Origin: Kastovskya adunca ATA6-11-RM4
GTDB lineage: Bacteria > Cyanobacteriota > Cyanobacteriia > Cyanobacteriales > Coleofasciculaceae
Assembly (NCBI GenBank): GCA_019359445.1
Contig: JAHHHJ010000002.1
Span: 62,001-126,000, forward strand
Length of the DNA: 64,000 nt
Direction of reading: 5' to 3'
The notes under the pieces are model-generated. The model made no database searches, had not been told where the DNA came from, and worked only from the letters and a program-made list of their open reading frames with translations. Below, one piece after another: positions 1-9,320 of this stretch; the stretch's first letter is position 1, and each line of letters starts with the position of its first letter. Made by a program: the position numbers and the translations under genes.

Positions 1-1
1 T

Positions 2-985
2 CTCTATTTAATTGCTTCTCATACTAACCCTGAACAAGTGGTCAGGTTGGTAAAAACAATCAAAATTGGAAGTCTTGATTCTCAAATTTTAATTCATCAT
101 GATTACTCCAGTTCCTACCTGAACATTGCTGATTTTGAAGGCTTGAGCAATGTTCGCGTTATAGAAAATTATGTTCCAGTTACGTGGGGGGATTTTTCTC
201 AAGTAGAAATGGAGCTTAACTGCATCAACTGGTTAATGACTCATTCTATTGAATTTGACTGGTTAGTATTTCTTTCTGGTCAAGACTATCCAATTAAACC
301 ATTGGCTGAAATCGAGCAGTTTCTTGAGAAAACCCGGTATGACGGATTTATGGAGTATTTTTCAGCTAAAGAACCGCCAAAAGAACCGACAGAATATGGT
401 TTGAGGTGGAATAAAAATACTGGAGTAGGGCGATTTTTTTTTCATTACTACAAATTGCCTTCACCCAAAATTATCAAGAGCTTAATATTTAGGATAGGTC
501 GCATTATTAATGGGCGACAGCCACTAATTACTATGATTGCTGATAGAAATGGTGCTCGCTTAGGAGTCCGCTGTTTTTCGACCCCTTTTACGTCAGAATT
601 TCAGTGCTATGCAGGATCTCAGTGGTACACCTTATCCTATCGCTGCATTCAATACATCCATGATTTTGTTCAACATCATCCAGGTTTTGTGAAACATTAC
701 CAAAATACTATTATTCCCGATGAATCTTTTTTTCAAACTATTTTAATTAATAATATTAAACTAAAAATTCTTAATAATAATAAGCGCTACATCCCCTGGA
801 CAAATACCTCCCCGATTGTTTTAGGGATTCAAGATTTTGACAGCCTCATTACATCCGATAAGCACTTTGCCCGTAAATTTGATGTCAATGTAGACGCACA
901 GGTGTTAAAGCGACTAGATCGGTATCTCTCAACTAATCAAGAGCAGCTCTGTAGCGGTTCTTGGTCACAGGAGGCAAAAACCTAA
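2..985 (+). CDS. Core-2/I-branching-type beta-N-acetylglucosaminyltransferase, 5' end outside window
   Basis: The frame is open from base 2, upstream of the first possible start (GTG at 38). The upstream residues LYLIASHTNPEQ fit the N-terminal strand of this family (yLI.aHknPeq), so the true start lies before the window and the gene is partial here. The segment WLVFLSGQDYPIKP is the signature of the Core-2/I-branching enzymes (GT14-like, PF02485), which transfer sugars from UDP-GlcNAc-type donors. A later YAGSQWYTLS segment matches the family's conserved G.qW..L block. No signal peptide or membrane segment is visible in the part seen. It heads a run of glycosyltransferase genes on the same strand, so a role in extracellular polysaccharide assembly is inferred. 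The acceptor cannot be told from sequence. The gene is AT-rich compared with the genes after 3 kb. Confidence 0.82.
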   Translation, partial: LYLIASHTNPEQVVRLVKTIKIGSLDSQILIHHDYSSSYLNIADFEGLSNVRVIENYVPVTWGDFSQVEMELNCINWLMTHSIEFDWLVFLSGQDYPIKPLAEIEQFLEKTRYDGFMEYFSAKEPPKEPTEYGLRWNKNTGVGRFFFHYYKLPSPKIIKSLIFRIGRIINGRQPLITMIADRNGARLGVRCFSTPFTSEFQCYAGSQWYTLSYRCIQYIHDFVQHHPGFVKHYQNTIIPDESFFQTILINNIKLKILNNNKRYIPWTNTSPIVLGIQDFDSLITSDKHFARKFDVNVDAQVLKRLDRYLSTNQEQLCSGSWSQEAKT

Positions 986-1049
986 AGCTGAAGGGCTTGA
1001 AAAACTGGATGACCGCATATTTTTTATGTGAAAACTTCTAGATATCCCC

Positions 1050-1091
1050 ATGATGATCATTACCGTTGTTATTTCTACATATCGCCGTTAA
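1050..1091 (+). pseudogene. Relic of the start of a GT2 glycosyltransferase gene
   Basis: ATG at 1050 opens a short frame reading MMIITVVISTYRR followed by TAA at 1089. It closely matches the start of the intact GT2 gene at 3230 (MMTITVIVPTYRRPEDL), at both DNA and protein level, and stops exactly where the family continues with the P-E-D-L segment. No continuation was recognised in the 130 bases before the next gene. It is best read as the leftover 5' end of a deleted or recombined glycosyltransferase gene. A chance match is possible given the short length. Confidence 0.6.
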
Positions 1092-1220
1092 GCACTACCT
1101 CTGTACGAAGTTTCATACCGCTTTAATTAGAATAAACTTTAACCAAAATACATCAACTTTATTTAACTCTGTGTAAATTTTTAAAATATTATTGCTAATC
1201 TTCATCACCCACTTAAGCTA

Positions 1221-2159
1221 ATGATTTCACCTCAACCTTTAGTTAGTGTTATAGTTAACAACTATAACTATGATTGTTACTTACCAGAGGCGATAGATAG
1301 CGCCATAAATCAGACCTATCCTCGTACTGAGATAATCGTCGTAGATGATGGTTCTACTGATAAATCGCAGCAAATAATTACAAGTTATCAAGATAAAGTT
1401 ATTCCTATTTTTAAAGAGAATGGTGGACAAGCCTCAGCCTTCAATGCTGGATTTGCCGTCAGTCAAGGAGAGATAATTTGCCTCTTAGATTCTGATGATG
1501 TATGGTTGCCACAAAAAGTTGAGCAAGTAGTTGAAGCGGCTCTTGCCTATCCTCAGGCAGCGGTTATTTATCACCGAGTGCAAAACATTAACCAAATTGG
1601 TCTACCAACTGGCAAACCATGGCCGCCTTATAAAGTTATTAAAAAGAACATTGCTAGTCAGGTAGCAAAGACTGGAGGCTGGTGGCCCTTTCCCCCATCA
1701 ACGGGATTAAGTTTTACCCGGAGATTTCTCTCCCAAATTATGCCTATTCCCGCAACAGAGTATCGACTATGTGCTGATACTTATCTTGCCGATCTAGCTC
1801 CATTTTTTGGTGAAGTAATTGGGATAGAACTTGCTCTATCCCAATACCGAATTCATAACGCTAACAACTGGAGTAATTCTTTGAACAAGCAGCTACGAGA
1901 TTTACAGTTTCACGAACTGCGAGTAAAAATATTAAATCAAATTCTCAAGAAATCAGGAATTAATGTGGAAGTAAATTTAGCAGAACACTTGCCCTATCAG
2001 CGTCTGAAATATAAGACTGGGGAAGAAAAAATACCGTTTAAACTTAGCAAGCTAGCCTGGAAAAACCCCTGGGAATTCAGACCAACTTCTAGGTTAAAAG
2101 CCGTTTATCAACTTTGGAGCGAGCTGCCAAAAATCTGGAAGTTAAACCCAAAAGATTAG
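1221..2159 (+). CDS. Glycosyltransferase family 2 (GT-A fold)
   Basis: The N-terminus PLVSVIVNNYNYDCYLPEAI followed by EIIVVDDGSTD is the classic GT2 nucleotide-sugar binding start. LLDSDDVWLPQKVEQV holds the metal-binding D-x-D-type motif at about residues 90-94. The C-terminal third (residues 210-312) has no recognised domain. There is no membrane segment, so it should be a cytosolic or peripheral enzyme adding one sugar to a lipid-linked or growing glycan. ATG 1221 is the only sensible start, with a weak ribosome binding site. Donor and acceptor are unknown. It follows the family-14-like gene and a relic of a lost GT2 gene. Confidence 0.85.
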   Translation: MISPQPLVSVIVNNYNYDCYLPEAIDSAINQTYPRTEIIVVDDGSTDKSQQIITSYQDKVIPIFKENGGQASAFNAGFAVSQGEIICLLDSDDVWLPQKVEQVVEAALAYPQAAVIYHRVQNINQIGLPTGKPWPPYKVIKKNIASQVAKTGGWWPFPPSTGLSFTRRFLSQIMPIPATEYRLCADTYLADLAPFFGEVIGIELALSQYRIHNANNWSNSLNKQLRDLQFHELRVKILNQILKKSGINVEVNLAEHLPYQRLKYKTGEEKIPFKLSKLAWKNPWEFRPTSRLKAVYQLWSELPKIWKLNPKD

Positions 2160-2265
2160 GAAAAAGTTTCTTTGCTTGTTACAGCTACAAAAAATAATTC
2201 GTCAATCAAGCTATGAGACTGAAAAAAACACGGCAATGACAACTTGAACTAAGGAGGTTTTGATA

Positions 2266-3162
2266 ATGGACGCTGATGTAGAAATATCTAAAGAGCCTGC
2301 TAATTTGGTCAGTCTATGCATCTGCACGATGAATAGACCGGATGACTTAAATCGTTGTTTGGAAAGCATCTTTCAAAGTACCCAGAAGCCAGATGAAGTG
2401 ATTGTCAGCGATGATAGTCCTGACCCTTCTTTAACAAAAGAAATTGTAATCAAGTATCCAGGCGTTATATATCAACAAGGTCCGCGTCGCGGACTTGGTC
2501 CCAATCGTAATGCTTGCATCCGCCGTGCCACGGGTAGTTATCTTATCTTCATTGATGATGATGTGCGGGTGCCACCAGAATTTTTTACGGTAGCACGAGA
2601 ATTAATCGACTCTTGTGAGCCAGACACTATCATTACAGGCTGTGAGATGAATCATGGAGGAGGAGGGCGTTGGAAAGGAGAGGTGCGAAAGGTTGCTCCC
2701 CATAACGCTGATTTTTGGGGAATACAACGGGTGCCTGTAGACAAAGAGTATCGAGCAATTGTCATCAACTCAACCCTATTTCCCAGAAATTTGTTCGAGC
2801 AAGCACGGTTCGATGAGCAATTACGCTATGGCTCTGATGAAATAGACATAGCCCGACATGCTACTTCTCTCGATTACCAAATAATTTATCAAGACAATTT
2901 GTATGTCAACCACTATCCTTCTTTAACGAATCGGGAACAGTATAAGAGCTTTGTACATGCCTCTAGGCTGTATGCAACGACAAAGGCTTACTGGCAGTAT
3001 GAACATTCAATTCCTAAAACACTAGCTTACATACTGTTAGCCCCACTACAACTTGCGGGAAGCGGCGCTAAAAAAGGAGACTTACGTGCTGTTTGGGGAG
3101 CTGTTCAAGCTACCGCACTCGCCTATCGTTACCTGTTCACTGCCCTCAAGTCTCAATATTAG
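2266..3162 (+). CDS. Glycosyltransferase family 2 (GT-A fold)
   Basis: Residues about 10-45 read LVSLCICTMNRPDDLNRCLE then EVIVSDDSPD, the GT2 entry strand and first acidic motif. FIDDDVRVPPEF supplies the D-D-D metal and donor site at about residue 90. NACIRRATG precedes it, as in many GT2 enzymes. The start at ATG 2266 is chosen over an in-frame TTG at 2260 because AAGGAGG at 2251-2257 sits 8 bases upstream of the ATG, an ideal Shine-Dalgarno. The protein (298 aa) is soluble by sequence except for a mildly hydrophobic stretch near residues 255-270 (LAYILLAPLQLAG), which may touch the membrane. The exact sugar is unknown. Confidence 0.86.
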   Translation: MDADVEISKEPANLVSLCICTMNRPDDLNRCLESIFQSTQKPDEVIVSDDSPDPSLTKEIVIKYPGVIYQQGPRRGLGPNRNACIRRATGSYLIFIDDDVRVPPEFFTVARELIDSCEPDTIITGCEMNHGGGGRWKGEVRKVAPHNADFWGIQRVPVDKEYRAIVINSTLFPRNLFEQARFDEQLRYGSDEIDIARHATSLDYQIIYQDNLYVNHYPSLTNREQYKSFVHASRLYATTKAYWQYEHSIPKTLAYILLAPLQLAGSGAKKGDLRAVWGAVQATALAYRYLFTALKSQY

Positions 3163-3229
3163 AGCGGGTGCTCACCTGAAAGAGCTTTAGCCGTTGAACA
3201 CTTCTACTATTCGGTACACAGAGCAATCG

Positions 3230-4204
3230 ATGATGACCATTACTGTTATTGTCCCAACTTATCGCCGACCGGAAGACTTAAAACGCTGTTTAGAAGCGCT
3301 GAAAAAGCAAACTCTATTTCCTCGTGAAGTATTAGTAGTCGTTCGTGATACTGATACTGAAACTTGGTCGTTTCTGGAGGTGTTTAATCCTGACCATTTA
3401 CCAGTGCGGATTGTGAAGATCGCTGTTCCAGGACAAGTGGCGGCACTGAATGCAGGTCTTGATGCGGCACAAGGAGATATTATTGCGATTACCGATGATG
3501 ATGCAGCACCACATCCTGAATGGTTAGCCCGTATTGAGACTCACTTTCTGTCAGATGACCGTATCGGCGGTATCGGTGGACGAGATTGGGTGTACCAGGG
3601 AACATCCTTGCTGGATGGTGCTTGTGAGGTGGTAGGCAGAGTCCAGTGGTTTGGACGGGTAGTTGGCAACCATCACCTAGGTATAGGTAAGCTCCGTGAG
3701 GTAGAGCTTCTCAAAGGTGCAAATATGAGCTACCGACGGACTGCCATTGCTAACTTACACTTTGATGAGCGTCTCCGGGGTACAGGAGCTCAGGTACACA
3801 ATGACTTAGCATTTAGCCTAGCGGTGAAGCGGTCAGGGTGGAAGCTGATTTACGATCCAGCGATCGCAGTGGATCATTATCCGGCACAGCGCTTTGATGA
3901 AGATCAACGAGGCAAATTTGATCGCATTGTCCAGATCAATCGAGTACATAATGAAACTCTCCCTTTGCTAGAGTACTTGCCACCTGTACGACGGGCTGCA
4001 TTTCTCTTGTGGGGAATATTAATCGGAACGCGAACTCAACGCGGTTTCGTACAGTGCTTGCGATTTCTGCCTAGCGAAGGCGTCTTGGCAGTGCAAAAAT
4101 GGCTGGCATCTATGCAGGGGCGATGGCAGGGTTGGCAGACTTGGAGAAAGTGCTTGCGTAAAGCCCCGGCGCAAGCATCGCTAGAACCGAGTTGCAATAA
4201 CTGA
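3230..4204 (+). CDS. Glycosyltransferase family 2 (GT-A fold)
   Basis: The protein starts MMTITVIVPTYRRPEDLKRC, a textbook GT2 N-terminus. VLVVVRDTDTE and AITDDDAAPHPEWL give the two acidic motifs, with D-D-D about residue 95. The ELLKGANMSYRR block fits the acceptor-side loop of rhamnosyl- or glucosyltransferase-like GT2 enzymes. A TTG at 3194 would add 12 residues that do not look like the family, so ATG 3230 is preferred. A short hydrophobic stretch (AAFLLWGILIGT) near residue 265 may anchor it to the membrane. The gene ends 24 bases before the next GT4 gene, so co-transcription is likely. A relic of a near-identical start lies at 1050. Confidence 0.87.
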   Translation: MMTITVIVPTYRRPEDLKRCLEALKKQTLFPREVLVVVRDTDTETWSFLEVFNPDHLPVRIVKIAVPGQVAALNAGLDAAQGDIIAITDDDAAPHPEWLARIETHFLSDDRIGGIGGRDWVYQGTSLLDGACEVVGRVQWFGRVVGNHHLGIGKLREVELLKGANMSYRRTAIANLHFDERLRGTGAQVHNDLAFSLAVKRSGWKLIYDPAIAVDHYPAQRFDEDQRGKFDRIVQINRVHNETLPLLEYLPPVRRAAFLLWGILIGTRTQRGFVQCLRFLPSEGVLAVQKWLASMQGRWQGWQTWRKCLRKAPAQASLEPSCNN

Positions 4205-4228
4205 TAGTCATCAGGAGCAGGTTTACCC

Positions 4229-5386
4229 ATGAAGCTAGGCATCGTCACACACCGCGTCATCAAAGGTGATGGTCAAGGCAGAGTCAATTACGAAGTTACC
4301 TGGGAGGCTATCCGTCGTGGTCATCACGTCAGTTTATTAGCAACTCAGGTAGACCCAGAACTGCAACAAAACGACCAGGTGAGCTGGATTCATATCCCAG
4401 TTAAAGGAATGCCAATGGCATTTTTTCGTAATATAGTTTTCTCTTGGCGTAGTGCTGATTGGTTACGTAAACACCGCTGGCAGCTTGACTTAGTAAAGGT
4501 GAACGGGGCAATTACCAGCGCTCCGGGAGATATTAACGCGGTTCATTTTGTCCACAGTTCGTGGTTGCGATCGCCTGTTCATACTTGGCAGCAACGCCGA
4601 GATTTGTACGGTCTGTATCAGTGGCTTTACACGGCTTTGAATGCTAATTGGGAAAAAAAAGCCTTCCGTCAGGCTAAAAGAGTCGTGGCAGTTTCTCAGA
4701 AGGTTGCAAAGGATTTAATAGAAATTGGTGTTTCGCCAGAGTGTATTGAGGTCATCGTCAATGGTGTTGATTTGCAAGAGTTTTATCCTGGTGATGCCGA
4801 CCGCAGCAGATTAGGTTTACCTGAAGGTGTAACTATCGCACTTTTTGTGGGGGACATTCAGACACCTCGTAAGAACTTAGACACAGTGCTACATGCCCTA
4901 GTTCAAGTTCCTCAGTTACACCTAGCCGTGGTGGGTACTACCGAAGGAAGCCCCTATCTTCAGCTAGCTGCAAAGCTAGGATTGAAAGAACGAGTGCATT
5001 TTCTGGGATACCGACGTGATGTGTCAGAAGTCATGCGAGGAGTGGATTTCTTTGTCTTTCCGTCGCGTTACGAGACGTTTGGCTTAGTTGTGCTGGAAGC
5101 GATGGCAACGGGTTTACCCGTGATTACGGCGAGTACAACGGCTGCGGTCGAAATAGTTACATCAGAATCTGGGATAGTCTTACCCGATCCAGATGACACT
5201 CAGGCTTTAGTACAGGCGTTAAGTATGCTAACAAGCGACGCTTGCCTCAGGAGTCAAATGGGTCAAGCGGCAATAGCGATCGCACAACACCATAGCTGGA
5301 GTAGAACGGCGCAGAACTATGTGAACTTATTTGAGAAGCTGAGTGAGTCAGTAAGGAGCGTACAAGAAATAGGCAGCGGAGGGTAG
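4229..5386 (+). CDS. Glycosyltransferase family 4
   Basis: The 385-residue protein has the two-domain GT-B layout. The N-terminal half begins MKLGIVTHRVIKGDGQGRVN with a donor-independent Rossmann domain. The C-terminal half has IVNGVDLQEFYP, then VGDIQTPRKNLDTVLHAL, then the GT4 signature FVFPSRYETFGLVVLEAMA at about 274-292, in which the E-x7-E pair contacts the nucleotide-sugar. The start ATG 4229 has an AGGAGCAGG ribosome site 8-16 bases upstream. It sits tightly between the GT2 gene and the polymerase-like gene (9-base gap), implying one transcript. It probably adds one sugar to a polysaccharide repeat unit. Confidence 0.88.
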   Translation: MKLGIVTHRVIKGDGQGRVNYEVTWEAIRRGHHVSLLATQVDPELQQNDQVSWIHIPVKGMPMAFFRNIVFSWRSADWLRKHRWQLDLVKVNGAITSAPGDINAVHFVHSSWLRSPVHTWQQRRDLYGLYQWLYTALNANWEKKAFRQAKRVVAVSQKVAKDLIEIGVSPECIEVIVNGVDLQEFYPGDADRSRLGLPEGVTIALFVGDIQTPRKNLDTVLHALVQVPQLHLAVVGTTEGSPYLQLAAKLGLKERVHFLGYRRDVSEVMRGVDFFVFPSRYETFGLVVLEAMATGLPVITASTTAAVEIVTSESGIVLPDPDDTQALVQALSMLTSDACLRSQMGQAAIAIAQHHSWSRTAQNYVNLFEKLSESVRSVQEIGSGG

Positions 5387-5395
5387 AAAAGTTGA

Positions 5396-6787
5396 ATGGG
5401 TAAGCAACCGTCAGTTTCCAACATTTCTCAACAAACGGGCTTTCAACTGCAACCTAAACAGGCTTGGGCAGCAATACTAGGGCTAGTCTTATTCACAACG
5501 GTTGGTATTGTAGCAGGGGCAGGCAAAATCCTGAACTTCCTTTGTCCAATGGGTGCATTGGCTGTCGGTGCGCTCCTCTACTTCCGTTATCCCGTTCTTT
5601 ATGTCAGTTTTAGTTGGTGGCTTTGGTTTCTTTCACCACTGATCCGACGTTTAGCTGATTTTCGCAGCAGCTATACAGAATCTAGCCCCATGCTTTTGGC
5701 ACCTTATTTAGTTGCAGGGCTTACGGTGATTACGCTTTGGAAGCATCTGTCAACTGCCCATCGACAAGGGGGATTGCCCTTCGTTCTGTCTTTCTTAGGT
5801 GTCATTTATGGTCTGTTGATTGGACTCGTCACTAGCAAACCTGTTGCCCTCGCAGAACCCTTTTTAGCCTGGTTAATTCCCGTAACCTTTGGTTTCCACT
5901 TGTTCATGAATTGGCGAGAGTATCCCAGCTACCGCCAAAACATCCAGCGCACTTTTCTTTGGGGCGTCCTGATTATGGGAATCTATGGCATCGTACAGTT
6001 TGTCTCTTTACCTGAATGGGATCGGTTATGGCTTGATAATTCAGGACTGGCTTCTGCTGGAACGTCTGAGAACGGCGAAGTGCGTGTGTGGAGCACCATG
6101 AATTCAGGTGAACCCTTTGCAGCCTATATGGCTGGAGGGCTATTGCTGCTATTTAGTTGCCAAAGCCCCTTACTTTTACCTGCCTCAGTATCGGGCTTTT
6201 TATCTTTTTTCCTATCTACAGTACGTTCAGCCTGGCTGGGCTGGTTTGCAGGAGCGATCGCTCTTGCAGCTTTCCTTAAGCAAAGTCTCCAGATTCGCTT
6301 AATTGCAGTCGTTGCGATTATCGCGTTATGCGTTATTCCCTTAACAACAATGGAGCCATTCTCCGAAAAGATCAGTAATCGCATTGAAAGTTTATCCAAC
6401 ATTGAGGAGGATCGTAGTGCGACTGTCAGACGAGATATGTATGACTCACTATTGGGTGTTGCACTAAGCAAGTTTGTAGGAGATGGTTTAGGAAATGGAG
6501 TGGGAGATAGTGGTTTCTTGTCAATGTTCTTCCAAATCGGTTGGTTTGGAGTCATTTTCTATATGGGCGGAATGATTCTGCTAGTTCTAAGACTATTTCA
6601 AGGTTCGGAAGGGAGCTTCGATCTCTTTGCTGCCGCTGCCCGCGCAATTGTTGTAAGTTGCCTAGTCAGATTACCCGTAAATGGTGTGATCGGTGGGGGT
6701 AGCGGTGTCTTGCTTTGGGGATTTATCGGTATAGGAATAGCTGCTAACAAATATTACAAGCATCAACGTCTAGCTAACCGGAGTTAA
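5396..6787 (+). CDS. O-antigen ligase / Wzy-polymerase-like membrane protein
   Basis: The 463-residue protein is strongly hydrophobic with about ten to twelve predicted membrane segments. A periplasmic-type loop follows about residue 200 (LPEWDRLWLDNSG...STMNSGEPFAAYM), and then FLSTVRSAWLGWFAG carries the conserved R-x-A-W-x-G core of the Wzy_C/O-antigen-ligase family. The second large loop with VGDGLGNGVGDSGFLSMF is also typical. Such proteins polymerise or ligate lipid-linked glycan units on the outer face of the plasma membrane. It lies within the glycosyltransferase run and is the only polymerase candidate here. Polymerase versus ligase activity cannot be told apart from sequence. Confidence 0.83.
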   Translation: MGKQPSVSNISQQTGFQLQPKQAWAAILGLVLFTTVGIVAGAGKILNFLCPMGALAVGALLYFRYPVLYVSFSWWLWFLSPLIRRLADFRSSYTESSPMLLAPYLVAGLTVITLWKHLSTAHRQGGLPFVLSFLGVIYGLLIGLVTSKPVALAEPFLAWLIPVTFGFHLFMNWREYPSYRQNIQRTFLWGVLIMGIYGIVQFVSLPEWDRLWLDNSGLASAGTSENGEVRVWSTMNSGEPFAAYMAGGLLLLFSCQSPLLLPASVSGFLSFFLSTVRSAWLGWFAGAIALAAFLKQSLQIRLIAVVAIIALCVIPLTTMEPFSEKISNRIESLSNIEEDRSATVRRDMYDSLLGVALSKFVGDGLGNGVGDSGFLSMFFQIGWFGVIFYMGGMILLVLRLFQGSEGSFDLFAAAARAIVVSCLVRLPVNGVIGGGSGVLLWGFIGIGIAANKYYKHQRLANRS

Positions 6788-6848
6788 CTTTTACCTTAGA
6801 ACCTTTCCAACGTTTGAATAATTGGTTTAAGAGTTTGAGAAAAATGCC

Positions 6849-8042
6849 ATGCAACATAAACCACGAGTCTTATTTATTGTTCGTTTTCTTTGGGGTGATG
6901 AAGGTATTTCTGTCGGCTTGGTGAGACTAGCCAAAGGACTAATGAAGCAAGGCTGGGAAGTGGCGCTCGCCTCAGCGATGGAGGAAAAGACACAAGCTGA
7001 TGGAGAAATTACTCGTGGCCCAGAATGGTTTGAATCTTATGGAATTAAACACTTTTTTGTCCCATTTCCTAACTTCCGCACCTTTAAGGGGAAGAACCCT
7101 AGTGGTGCTGTTCAAGCCTTACTCAAGTTGAATGCAGCCGTTGAACAGTTCAAGCCAGACGTGATTAATGTACATTCGCTTTCCATGTGTCCCTATGCTC
7201 ATGCCATGCGACTTTTCTACAAAATCCCGTTTGTCTCAACGGCTAGAATTGAGCCTGTGTCTAGTCGTCGCAGTGTTCAAATTGGAGCCTTTGTCAATCA
7301 ATATTTTGGTACATTTCTTGGCGATCGCTTTATTGCAATTAGCACAGAGGTCAAAGACGTATACGAACACACATTGAAGGTGCCAAAAGAGAATATCAGG
7401 CTAATCTGTCATGGTGTAGACAATGACCACTTTCGACCTCCTTCTGGGCAAGAGCGACTTGAAGCACGCGAGGCTTTTGAACTAGCCCCTAAGTCTCAGG
7501 TTGTCTGTCTGATTGGTCGCTTAGATCCAGTTAAGGGACATGATGTACTCTACCGTGCCCTGGCGATCCTTAAATCTGGAGGCATCAAGGTAACAGCGCT
7601 TTGTGCAGGAACAGGAGGAAAGTGGAAAGATGAGATTCAAACTTTGGCAACTGAACTTGGTGTTGACGATTGTGTGCGTTTTTTAGGCTTCACCGATACA
7701 CGCCAAGTCCTCTGGGCATCAGATGTTCTCATTCTACCTAGTCGGCGCGAAGGCTTTGGCTGGGTGATTCCAGAGGCCATGTTGTGTGGTGTTGTTCCCC
7801 TCCGAACCCCATCAGCAGGTGCAATCGATCAGATAGAAGATGGCTTGAATGGTTTTATTTTTCCCTTTGACGATGCCGCAGCTCTAGCATTGCGCTTAAA
7901 ACAGCTTTTTGAAAATGAAGCGCTTAGGGGGCAAATGTCAGGGGCGGCTCTTGAGTCTGCTCGACAGAAATTTACAGCAGACAGGATGATAAAAGACACA
8001 ATTGCTGTCTACGAAGAAGTGATTAATAAAGGTAGTGTGTAA
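6849..8042 (+). CDS. Glycosyltransferase family 4
   Basis: This is a GT-B protein of 397 residues. The N-domain begins RVLFIVRFLWGDEGISVGLVRLAKGL. The linker motif ICHGVDNDHFRPP is followed by VVCLIGRLDPVKGHDVLYRAL and by the donor-site signature ILPSRREGFGWVIPEAMLCG near residues 294-313, holding the E-F-G and E-A-M residues of GT4. There is no membrane segment. ATG 6849 fits the family start. It follows the polymerase-like gene by 61 bases on the same strand, consistent with an operon. The donor sugar is unknown; mannosyl or glucosyl transfer is common for this subgroup, but that is only family knowledge. Confidence 0.88.
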   Translation: MQHKPRVLFIVRFLWGDEGISVGLVRLAKGLMKQGWEVALASAMEEKTQADGEITRGPEWFESYGIKHFFVPFPNFRTFKGKNPSGAVQALLKLNAAVEQFKPDVINVHSLSMCPYAHAMRLFYKIPFVSTARIEPVSSRRSVQIGAFVNQYFGTFLGDRFIAISTEVKDVYEHTLKVPKENIRLICHGVDNDHFRPPSGQERLEAREAFELAPKSQVVCLIGRLDPVKGHDVLYRALAILKSGGIKVTALCAGTGGKWKDEIQTLATELGVDDCVRFLGFTDTRQVLWASDVLILPSRREGFGWVIPEAMLCGVVPLRTPSAGAIDQIEDGLNGFIFPFDDAAALALRLKQLFENEALRGQMSGAALESARQKFTADRMIKDTIAVYEEVINKGSV

Positions 8043-8134
8043 CTGGCACAACCACAAAATAGCAATAGACTCTATGTAGCTCCAACAATTACTTGTTTAA
8101 CTTAACTTCTAAGCATCTCAAATTACTCAACAAT

Positions 8135-9262
8135 ATGACGACAAAGAATACTAATACTTCCGTAAGTTTATTCGTTCATTCCCTTCATGGTGGTGGTGCC
8201 GAACGAGTAATGCTCAACCTGGCACAGGGTTTTGCTGAGAAAGGTTTAAAAGTTGACCTGGTACTTACAAAGGCGGTTGGAGCTTATCTAACAAAAATAC
8301 CTCCGGGAGTGCGAGTAGTAGACCTGGGAGCGAAAAAACTGGTATTTATGTCTAAATTGCTTGCCCTGCGGCGTTACCTAAGGCAAGAGCAACCGAAAGT
8401 CTTGATTTCTGCGGTAGACCATATAAACGCAGCCGGATGGGTACAACGTCTGACTGGAGTTCCCACAAAGGTCATAGTCAGCGTACATAATACTCTTTCT
8501 GTTAAATTGGGTAATCAGCCTGGGGTACTTGGAAAGCTTAAGCTACAACTGTTGCAGTTGTGTTACCGTCAGGCAGATGGAATTGTAGCGGTATCACGAG
8601 GCGTAGCTGAGGATCTAGCTCGCGTAACCAAGTTGCCTTTGCGAGACATTCGAGTTATTTACAACCCGGTGGTCATGCCAAACTTATTGGAAAAGGCACA
8701 AGAGCCAGTAGACCACCCGTGGTTTGCTCCAGGAGAACCTCCTGTAATCTTGGGGGTAGGACGGCTTGCTACACCGAAGGATTTCCCGACTCTGATCCGG
8801 GCTTTCAACATATTGCGGCAGCACCATAACGTTCGACTGATGATCGTCGGTGAGGGAGAAAATCGCTCAGAATTGGAGGCTTTGGTACGCGAACTCAACT
8901 TAGAGAGTGAGGTTGCCCTCCCTGGATTTACAGACAATCCTTATGCCTACATGGCTAAGGCAGCAGTGTTTGTCTTATCTTCAGCTTGGGAAGGATTACC
9001 TACGGTACTGATAGAGGCAATTGCTGTGGGAACTCCAGTCGTGTCTACTAATTGTCCGAGTGGGCCTATGGAGATTTTAGAAGATGGCAAGTATGGTCGA
9101 TTAGTGCCTGTAGGAGATGTTGAGGCTCTAGCGAATGCGATCCAAGCCACACTGAGTAATCCCATAGCTCCAGAAATATTGCAACAGCGCGCTAGAGCAT
9201 TTTCAGCAGAAAGAGCGATCGAACAATATCTAGAAGTTTTGCAGGTAGCGCTCAAGATGTAA
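8135..9262 (+). CDS. Glycosyltransferase family 4
   Basis: From ATG 8135 (375 residues) the protein reads MTTKNTNTSVSLFVHSLHGG with the G-G-A-E-R motif at the N-domain entry, characteristic of GT4 enzymes such as GalNAc- and Glc-transferases of the PglA/WbnH type. An in-frame TTG at 8093 would add 14 unrelated residues and is not favoured. The C-domain shows VIYNPVVMPNL, ILGVGRLATPKDFPTLIRAF and FVLSSAWEGLPTVLIEAIA at about 279-297. The last is the nucleotide-sugar signature with E-G-L-P replacing the more usual E-G-F-G, a known variant. It ends 162 bases before the GT39-like gene, and that gap holds a relic of another GT4 gene. Confidence 0.88.
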   Translation: MTTKNTNTSVSLFVHSLHGGGAERVMLNLAQGFAEKGLKVDLVLTKAVGAYLTKIPPGVRVVDLGAKKLVFMSKLLALRRYLRQEQPKVLISAVDHINAAGWVQRLTGVPTKVIVSVHNTLSVKLGNQPGVLGKLKLQLLQLCYRQADGIVAVSRGVAEDLARVTKLPLRDIRVIYNPVVMPNLLEKAQEPVDHPWFAPGEPPVILGVGRLATPKDFPTLIRAFNILRQHHNVRLMIVGEGENRSELEALVRELNLESEVALPGFTDNPYAYMAKAAVFVLSSAWEGLPTVLIEAIAVGTPVVSTNCPSGPMEILEDGKYGRLVPVGDVEALANAIQATLSNPIAPEILQQRARAFSAERAIEQYLEVLQVALKM

Positions 9263-9320
9263 TGATGAGCAGAGTTTGCTTCTTTTCAAAGTCATTAGAT
9301 AACCATGGCTGGAGCCGCAA

